Assembly: GCA_018817365.1 (NCBI GenBank)
Contig: JAHISY010000088.1
Coordinates: 1-5,991 of the forward strand
Source of the DNA: Patescibacteria group bacterium
GTDB taxonomy: Bacteria; Patescibacteriota; Gracilibacteria; JAHISY01
Direction: 5' to 3'
Length of the DNA: 5,991 bases
A program made the position numbers and the translations under genes. Under the pieces are notes generated by a model. That model was given only the letters and a program-made list of their open reading frames with translations. It did no database searches and was not told the origin of the DNA. Numbering within the stretch: the first letter of the stretch is position 1; the number at the start of each line of letters is the position of its first letter. Shown here in pieces: positions 1 through 3,180 of this stretch.

Positions 1-129
1 AAAAGATTTGCGGAGCTTTTGAAAAATCCAGCGGCAGTGGAGAAAATTTTGGAGAATGGCGGTGAGAAAGCGCGGGCTGAGGCGCGAAAGAATTTGAGGG
101 AGATAAGGAAAAAGGTTGGATTAAAATGA
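1..129 (+). CDS. trpS: Tryptophanyl-tRNA synthetase, C-terminal end (partial)
   Basis: Only the last 42 codons and the TGA stop are in the window; the gene starts upstream. The product would charge tRNA-Trp with tryptophan in the cytoplasm. The visible tail reads KRFAELLKNPAAVEKILENG, then GEKARAEARKNLREIRKKVG and LK. This matches the conserved end of class I TrpS: a short helix, a 'leu-x-x-ile-leu-x-x-Gly' stretch, the 'Gly-x-(x)-Lys-Ala-Arg-x-x-Ala' motif and a final helix ending in V/M-G-(L/F). The HIGH and KMSKS active-site motifs lie outside the window, so the call rests on the C-terminal signature alone; TyrS is less likely because it usually ends in an S4 domain. The TGA (127-129) overlaps the ATG of the recombinase gene (126-128), so the two are probably translationally coupled in one transcript. 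Its 3' end also carries that gene's likely ribosome binding site. Confidence 0.72.
   Translation, partial: KRFAELLKNPAAVEKILENGGEKARAEARKNLREIRKKVGLK
111..115 (+). promoter_or_regulatory. Ribosome binding site of the recombinase gene
   Basis: AAAGG lies ten bases before ATG 126, inside the last codons of trpS. It is the only start in the window with a fair Shine-Dalgarno-like sequence. Together with the ATGA stop/start overlap it supports translational coupling between trpS and the recombinase gene. Confidence 0.5.
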
Positions 130-1043
130 AACTTTCCGCTGCCATCACCGATTTCCTCACCGCGGTAAAGATTGAGAAAAATCAGTCGCCCAAAACCGCG
201 CAAAATTACGCGCATTATTTGCGGCGCGCAGAGAATTTTTTTGGCGGGAAAAAAAATGTTGGCGAAATCAATTTCCGCGATATTCAAAACTTCCTCCTTC
301 TCCTCGCGGATTTCGAATCGCGCGGAAAAATTTTGAGCGTAAAAACTCGCGGCTACCATGCCATCGCGTTGCGCGCGCTTTTTAAATTTCTCGCGAAACG
401 GGATGTCGACTGCCTCGCGGCTGAGAAAATCGAGGTGCCAAAATCTGAAAAACGGGTGGTTGAATTTCTCACGCCGGAAGAATTAAAAAGATTGTTTGCG
501 GCGGTGGGGGGAAAAAATATCCGCGATTTCCGCAACGCGGCGATTTTGGAAACGCTTTATTCGACAGGGCTTCGCGTCTCAGAACTGACGAATTTGAATC
601 GGAATCAAGTTGATTTGAAACGACGGGAGTTCGCGGTGACGGGGAAAGGGCGAAAAACACGGATCGTTTTTCTCACGAACGAAGCTGCGGAAAAAATCGG
701 GAAATATTTGAATCGGCGGACGGATAATTTATCGGCAGTTTTTCTTTCTCATGGTCCGCGAAGTAAAAATGAGGATGAAATCGTTGGCGGAAAAAATGCG
801 AAAAGATTGACTCCGTGGAGCGTGGCAAATCTCGTGAGGAAGTATGCGCTTGCGGCGGGAATTGTAAAAAAAGTGACTCCCCACACCCTCCGCCACAGCT
901 TCGCCACGACACTGCTGGGAAACGGAGCAGATTTGCGAAGCGTGCAGGAAATGCTCGGTCACGCCTCGATCACGACGACGCAAATTTACACGCACGTGAC
1001 GAATAAACGTTTGCGGGAAATTCACGAGAAATTTCACCGCTGA
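126..1043 (+). CDS. xerC: Tyrosine recombinase, XerC/XerD family
   Basis: A complete 305-residue tyrosine site-specific recombinase, the normal length for Xer proteins (about 300). Residues 1-95 form the helical SAM-like core-binding domain (LTAVKIEKNQSPKTAQNYAH region); residues about 113-300 form the catalytic domain. All expected catalytic residues are visible: R150 (STGLRVSELTNL), K174 (TGKGRKTR), H253 and R256 (TPHTLRHSFATTLL), H279 (MLGHASITTTQ) and the nucleophile Y288 (IYTHV). It should therefore be active. Xer proteins cut and rejoin DNA at dif-type sites through a 3'-phosphotyrosine to resolve chromosome dimers; some relatives serve integrons or mobile elements. The trpS overlap and lack of nearby element genes favour a housekeeping role. 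Whether it is XerC, XerD or a single-Xer system cannot be decided here. ATG 126 is chosen because it gives the full N-terminal domain and has AAAGG at 111-115, ten bases upstream. The TGA stop abuts the convergent gene at 1044. Confidence 0.93.
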   Translation: MKLSAAITDFLTAVKIEKNQSPKTAQNYAHYLRRAENFFGGKKNVGEINFRDIQNFLLLLADFESRGKILSVKTRGYHAIALRALFKFLAKRDVDCLAAEKIEVPKSEKRVVEFLTPEELKRLFAAVGGKNIRDFRNAAILETLYSTGLRVSELTNLNRNQVDLKRREFAVTGKGRKTRIVFLTNEAAEKIGKYLNRRTDNLSAVFLSHGPRSKNEDEIVGGKNAKRLTPWSVANLVRKYALAAGIVKKVTPHTLRHSFATTLLGNGADLRSVQEMLGHASITTTQIYTHVTNKRLREIHEKFHR

Positions 1044-1274
1044 TTATTTTTTAATTTTTTCGTTTGCCGCGAGTAAATCTTCGGCTTTTTCGCGAAGCAA
1101 ACTGTTTTGGCGGAATATTTTTAAAATGGAAAGTTCGTCTTCGTTAAAGCGAGGACACCCTGTCCGAGCTTCTTTTTCAAGAATTTCTAGAACATCTAAA
1201 TCATCCATCTTCGTCTGATCATCTGAATTCTGATCATCTAAATCTTGGCGCGTTCCAACTTCCTCTCCAGTCAT
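1044..1274 (-). CDS. Small acidic hypothetical protein (76 aa)
   Basis: I do not recognise this protein. It runs from ATG (complement of 1272-1274) to TAA (complement of 1044-1046), convergent with the recombinase gene and touching its stop codon. The N-terminal third is very acidic and polar (DLDDQNSDDQTKMDDLDVLE, residues 11-30) and contains a five-residue duplication around DDQ. The rest (residues 26-76) looks helical, with a leucine-rich section LSILKIFRQNSLLREKAEDL and a Lys-rich end. There is one Cys (40), no signal peptide and no membrane segment, so a small cytoplasmic protein is likely. No Shine-Dalgarno is visible upstream; Met23 is a possible later start. The helical half reads like real protein and the open frame fills the space between neighbours, which favours a gene, but there is no homology evidence in my reading. 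A perfect TTGACA lies upstream on the same strand. Confidence 0.5.
   Translation of the reverse strand: MTGEEVGTRQDLDDQNSDDQTKMDDLDVLEILEKEARTGCPRFNEDELSILKIFRQNSLLREKAEDLLAANEKIKK
1214..1239. repeat. 11-bp direct repeat within the small acidic gene
   Basis: TCTGATCATCT occurs at 1214-1224 and again at 1229-1239, a 15-base (five-codon) period, each copy holding the palindrome TGATCA. It encodes the DDQ-N-S-DDQ stretch of the minus-strand protein. It looks like a local coding duplication; because each copy contains a palindrome, a regulatory role cannot be excluded. Confidence 0.6.
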
Positions 1275-1300
1275 AATTTTTTAGTTAAAAAATAAAATTC

Positions 1301-1332
1301 AATCTTCTCCAAACTCTCTCTCTCTTTGTCAA
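1301..1332 (-). promoter_or_regulatory. Possible promoter for the small minus-strand gene
   Basis: On the minus strand a perfect -35 hexamer TTGACA (plus 1327-1332) is followed by (AG)n and then GAAGAT/AAGATT (plus 1301-1307) as the best -10 candidate. The spacing is 19-20 bases and the -10 matches only 3 of 6, so the promoter as written would be weak. Transcription would start near 1295, leaving a roughly 20-base leader before the ATG at 1274. Confidence 0.35.
1314..1325. repeat. (CT)6 dinucleotide tract
   Basis: Six consecutive CT units lie in the divergent intergenic region, directly next to the minus-strand TTGACA and inside the spacer of the putative promoter. It is the only dinucleotide run of this length I found in the window. 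Confidence 0.85.
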
Positions 1333-1353
1333 AATAATTTTTCGCAATTCCAT

Positions 1354-1383
1354 TTTCCATTTTTATCAGAATTTGAGTAAAAT
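1354..1383 (+). promoter_or_regulatory. Possible lemA promoter
   Basis: TAAAAT at 1378-1383 matches the -10 consensus in 5 of 6 positions. The best -35 is TTTCCA at 1354-1359 (4 of 6) with an 18-base spacer. The start of transcription would fall near 1390, about 20 bases before the lemA ATG, with no Shine-Dalgarno in between. It is plausible but weak, in an AT-rich region where chance matches are common. Confidence 0.35.
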
Positions 1384-1410
1384 TCATCCGATTTTTTAAC
1401 CCACCTTAAA

Positions 1411-1992
1411 ATGCCACGCAAACTTCCTTCTTTTCTCGCGATTTTCGCAATTATTGTCGCTGCAATCGGAGTTTGGACTGTAAGCAGTTTCAACTCGCTC
1501 GTGAGTCTCGAAGAAAATGTGGATAATTCTTTCGCCAAAATCGAGACGCAATTTCAGCGCCGCCTTGATTTGATTCCGAACGTCGTGAATACCGTCGAGG
1601 GAGTCGCTGATTTCGAGCAAGAAACGTTGCAGAATGTCGTCGCGGCGCGGTCAGCGTGGGCGGCGGCCGGAACGGCGAACGAAAAAATCGGCGCGGCGAA
1701 CGGATTCGAATCCGCGTTGTCGAGACTGCTGGTAACTGTCGAGGCGTATCCTGAATTGAAGGCAACGGAGGCTTTCCGCGATTTGATTGTGGAACTGGAA
1801 GGAACGGAAAACCGTATCGCTTTCTCGCGAAATGAATACAACGATGCAGCTACAAATTACAATAAATCCGTGCGACTATTCCCACGAAACTTAATCGCGA
1901 ATCTTTTTAGTTTCGAAAAAGAAAAGTTGCTTTTCGAAGCCGCGGCAGGAGCGGATGTGGTGCCCGTTGTAGATTTCGGAGGTAATCAGTAA
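1411..1992 (+). CDS. lemA: LemA family membrane protein
   Basis: A complete 193-residue LemA-family protein, a usual length for the family. A short basic start (MPRK) leads into a single transmembrane segment at about residues 7-26; the rest is a helical bundle expected outside the membrane. Family signatures in order are NSLVSLEENV (28-37), QFQRRLDLIPNVVNTVEG (47-64), the 'ETLQNVVAAR' helix (71-80), AYPELKA (112-118), and ELEGTENRIAFSRNEYNDAA (128-147) followed by NYNKSVRLFPRNLIANLFSF. The biochemical role of LemA proteins is not settled; they are envelope proteins, often coded beside TPM-domain proteins, as here (next gene 35 bases downstream, same strand). ATG 1411 is chosen because it begins the membrane anchor at the expected place; no clear Shine-Dalgarno precedes it. 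The Ala/Gly-rich segment at 82-97 is a variable loop. Identity is secure; function is not. Confidence 0.94.
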   Translation: MPRKLPSFLAIFAIIVAAIGVWTVSSFNSLVSLEENVDNSFAKIETQFQRRLDLIPNVVNTVEGVADFEQETLQNVVAARSAWAAAGTANEKIGAANGFESALSRLLVTVEAYPELKATEAFRDLIVELEGTENRIAFSRNEYNDAATNYNKSVRLFPRNLIANLFSFEKEKLLFEAAAGADVVPVVDFGGNQ

Positions 1993-2027
1993 ATTGGACT
2001 TTGGGCATTGGATTTTAGATTTTGGAA
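1993..2027. repeat. Degenerate TTGGA/GATTTT repeat between lemA and the TPM gene
   Basis: The 35-base spacer is built from imperfect short repeats: TTGGA appears at its beginning, middle and end (TTGGACTTT, TTGGATTTT, TTTTGGAA), and GATTTT is repeated as GATTTTAGATTTT. No Shine-Dalgarno, terminator or promoter is evident in it. It could be low-complexity spacer or a degenerate dispersed repeat. Confidence 0.45.
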
Positions 2028-2900
2028 ATGCGAAAACTCATTTTAATTTTCACCGCTGGCTTGATTTTCGGCGGTATCGCTTTTGCCGTTTCTTTCCCAA
2101 GTTTTGAAAATTTCGTGACCGACACAACAGCGACACTTTCAGACAAGACGGTGGCGGATTTGAATTTGAAACTCAAAAATTACGAGACGGAAACCGGCAC
2201 GGAAATCGCGGTGGCAATCGTGAATTCGACCGACGGAATGCCAATTTGGCAGTTCGCGACGGAACTCGGCAACGCGTGGGGCGTGGGAAAAAAAGATGTC
2301 GACAACGGCACACTGCTCGTCGTGGCAATTGACGATCGAGAACTTTTCATCGCGACGGGCAGTCAGCTGGAAGGCGCGCTCACTGATTTGGAAGCGGCGG
2401 AAATTATCGAGGGAGTGATCGCGCCACGTTTTAAAAATGGAAATTTCAACGACGGAATCGTGGCGGGCGTGGAAGGAATGATTCTCGCAATCGCGGGCGA
2501 GAGTTTCACGAATTTAAGAATGGAAAACTCGAGTCCGCCGGAAAGTTTCGCGAATATCTTTTTCATTCTAATTTTCTTCGTTTTCCCGTGGCTCGCGGCG
2601 ATTCTCGGACGCTCGAAAAAAATCTGGCCGGGAGCTGCGATCGGGGTGATCAGCGGCGGATTCGGCGGGCTACTGCTGAATTTCGCGGTAGCCGGAATCG
2701 TCGCAGCCGCAATTAGTCTCGGCATTTTCGGATTAATTTTTGACTTTGCCGTCTCGCGAAATTTTGCGGCAGCGAAAAAATCAGGCAGCCGCGCGGCGTG
2801 GTGGGCAGGCGGCGGAAGTGGAAGAGGAAATTTTGGAGGCGGTTTCGGTGGTTTCGGCGGAGGTGGCTTCTCGGGCGGCGGTGCGGGTGGGAGGTGGTGA
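2028..2900 (+). CDS. TPM-domain (YgcG/DUF477-like) membrane protein with Gly-rich tail
   Basis: A 290-residue exported protein. Residues 1-20 form a signal peptide (MRKLILIFTA GLIFGGIAFA), probably cut after AFA. Residues about 27-156 are a TPM domain (Pfam TPM, formerly DUF477): FVTDTTATLSDK, TGTEIAVAIVNS, FATELGNAWGVGKKDVDNGT, LLVVAIDDRELFIATGSQLE, then IAPRFKNGNFNDGIVAGVEG. Residues about 174-240 hold two or three membrane segments, followed by a basic stretch (RNFAAAKKSGSR) and an extremely Gly-rich tail ending GGFSGGGAGGRW, typical of bacterial TPM proteins. Plant and cyanobacterial TPM proteins (TLP18.3/Psb32) act in photosystem II repair; the bacterial role is unknown. Pairing with lemA directly upstream suggests a shared envelope task and a shared transcript. 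ATG 2028 is chosen over TTG 2022 because it starts the signal peptide cleanly. No clear Shine-Dalgarno is seen, and no hairpin terminator follows. Confidence 0.92.
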   Translation: MRKLILIFTAGLIFGGIAFAVSFPSFENFVTDTTATLSDKTVADLNLKLKNYETETGTEIAVAIVNSTDGMPIWQFATELGNAWGVGKKDVDNGTLLVVAIDDRELFIATGSQLEGALTDLEAAEIIEGVIAPRFKNGNFNDGIVAGVEGMILAIAGESFTNLRMENSSPPESFANIFFILIFFVFPWLAAILGRSKKIWPGAAIGVISGGFGGLLLNFAVAGIVAAAISLGIFGLIFDFAVSRNFAAAKKSGSRAAWWAGGGSGRGNFGGGFGGFGGGGFSGGGAGGRW

Positions 2901-3121
2901 TTCGCGCGAGGTTTTTATGGATCAGGAGATTTTTAGTTTGAGAAAATAATTCGACTCTAAAATCGTCTACACGCTAAAAAAGGAAGTGTCCGACATTATT
3001 TACTATTTGTCTCGAACTGATTATGCTGATTGGCTCGTGCAGAAGGAAAAGGAAGCAAGCTGGTGCTGTTCTCGAAAACCCCCTATCTAATGCTAAATGC
3101 TAAGAAAAAATTAAAAAAGAT
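2901..3121. other. Gene-poor spacer between the TPM gene and the large secreted-protein gene
   Basis: No gene with a convincing start was found. In the frame of 2950 there is a 46-codon open stretch (2950-3087, stop TAA 3088-3090) preceded directly by a TAA; its translation includes KEVSDIIYYLSRTDYADWLV and ends WCCSRKPPI. The only starts are GTG 2986 or TTG codons, so it may be a tiny non-ATG gene, a decayed gene end or chance. ATG 2917 opens just ten codons. A short degenerate repeat lies at 3087-3103. I see no stem-loop with a T-run that would terminate the lemA/TPM transcript. Confidence 0.5.
3087..3103. repeat. Short degenerate tandem repeat (TAATGC / TAAATGC)
   Basis: CTAATGCTAAATGCTAA is two imperfect copies of a 6-7 base unit followed by the beginning of a third. 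It sits just upstream of the large gene's promoter and overlaps the stop of the 46-codon open stretch. Similar low-complexity spacer sequence occurs between lemA and the TPM gene, though the unit differs. Confidence 0.45.
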
Positions 3122-3150
3122 TTGCAAAAAAACAGGAAAGCGGTTAGATT
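3122..3150 (+). promoter_or_regulatory. Promoter of the large secreted-protein gene
   Basis: TTGCAA (3122-3127; 4 of 6 to the -35 consensus) and TAGATT (3145-3150; 4 of 6 to the -10) are separated by exactly 17 bases. Transcription would begin near 3157, giving a leader of about 24 AT-rich bases before ATG 3181 with no Shine-Dalgarno. Position, spacing and the gene-free upstream region make this the best promoter in the window. Confidence 0.55.
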
Positions 3151-3180
3151 CATATCCCTTTTAATTCCTAAAAAATTTTC

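Noticed and set aside
249..256. A8 run in the recombinase gene as a second slippage switch
   Set aside because: The reading frame is intact with all catalytic residues, and A-runs are common in this AT-leaning coding sequence.
1062..1102. Imperfect stem (GTTTGC-CGCG ... CGCG-AA-GCAAAC) after the recombinase gene as a terminator
   Set aside because: The loop is 19 bases, no T-run follows on the plus strand, and the region codes for the small minus-strand protein.
1490..1841. Minus-strand open frames opposite lemA
   Set aside because: LemA signatures on the plus strand explain the sequence; the opposite translations are Arg/Ser-rich shadows with no start signal.
2363..2725. 120-codon minus-strand open frame opposite the TPM gene
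   Set aside because: It mirrors the TPM coding sequence, is low in complexity (Pro/Ala/Ile) and has no independent support.
2740..2949. Plus-strand frame through the Gly-rich tail of the TPM gene
   Set aside because: An alternative reading of GGC/GGA-rich repeats gives Glu/Ala/Val-rich sequence; the TPM tail in its own frame is typical of the family.
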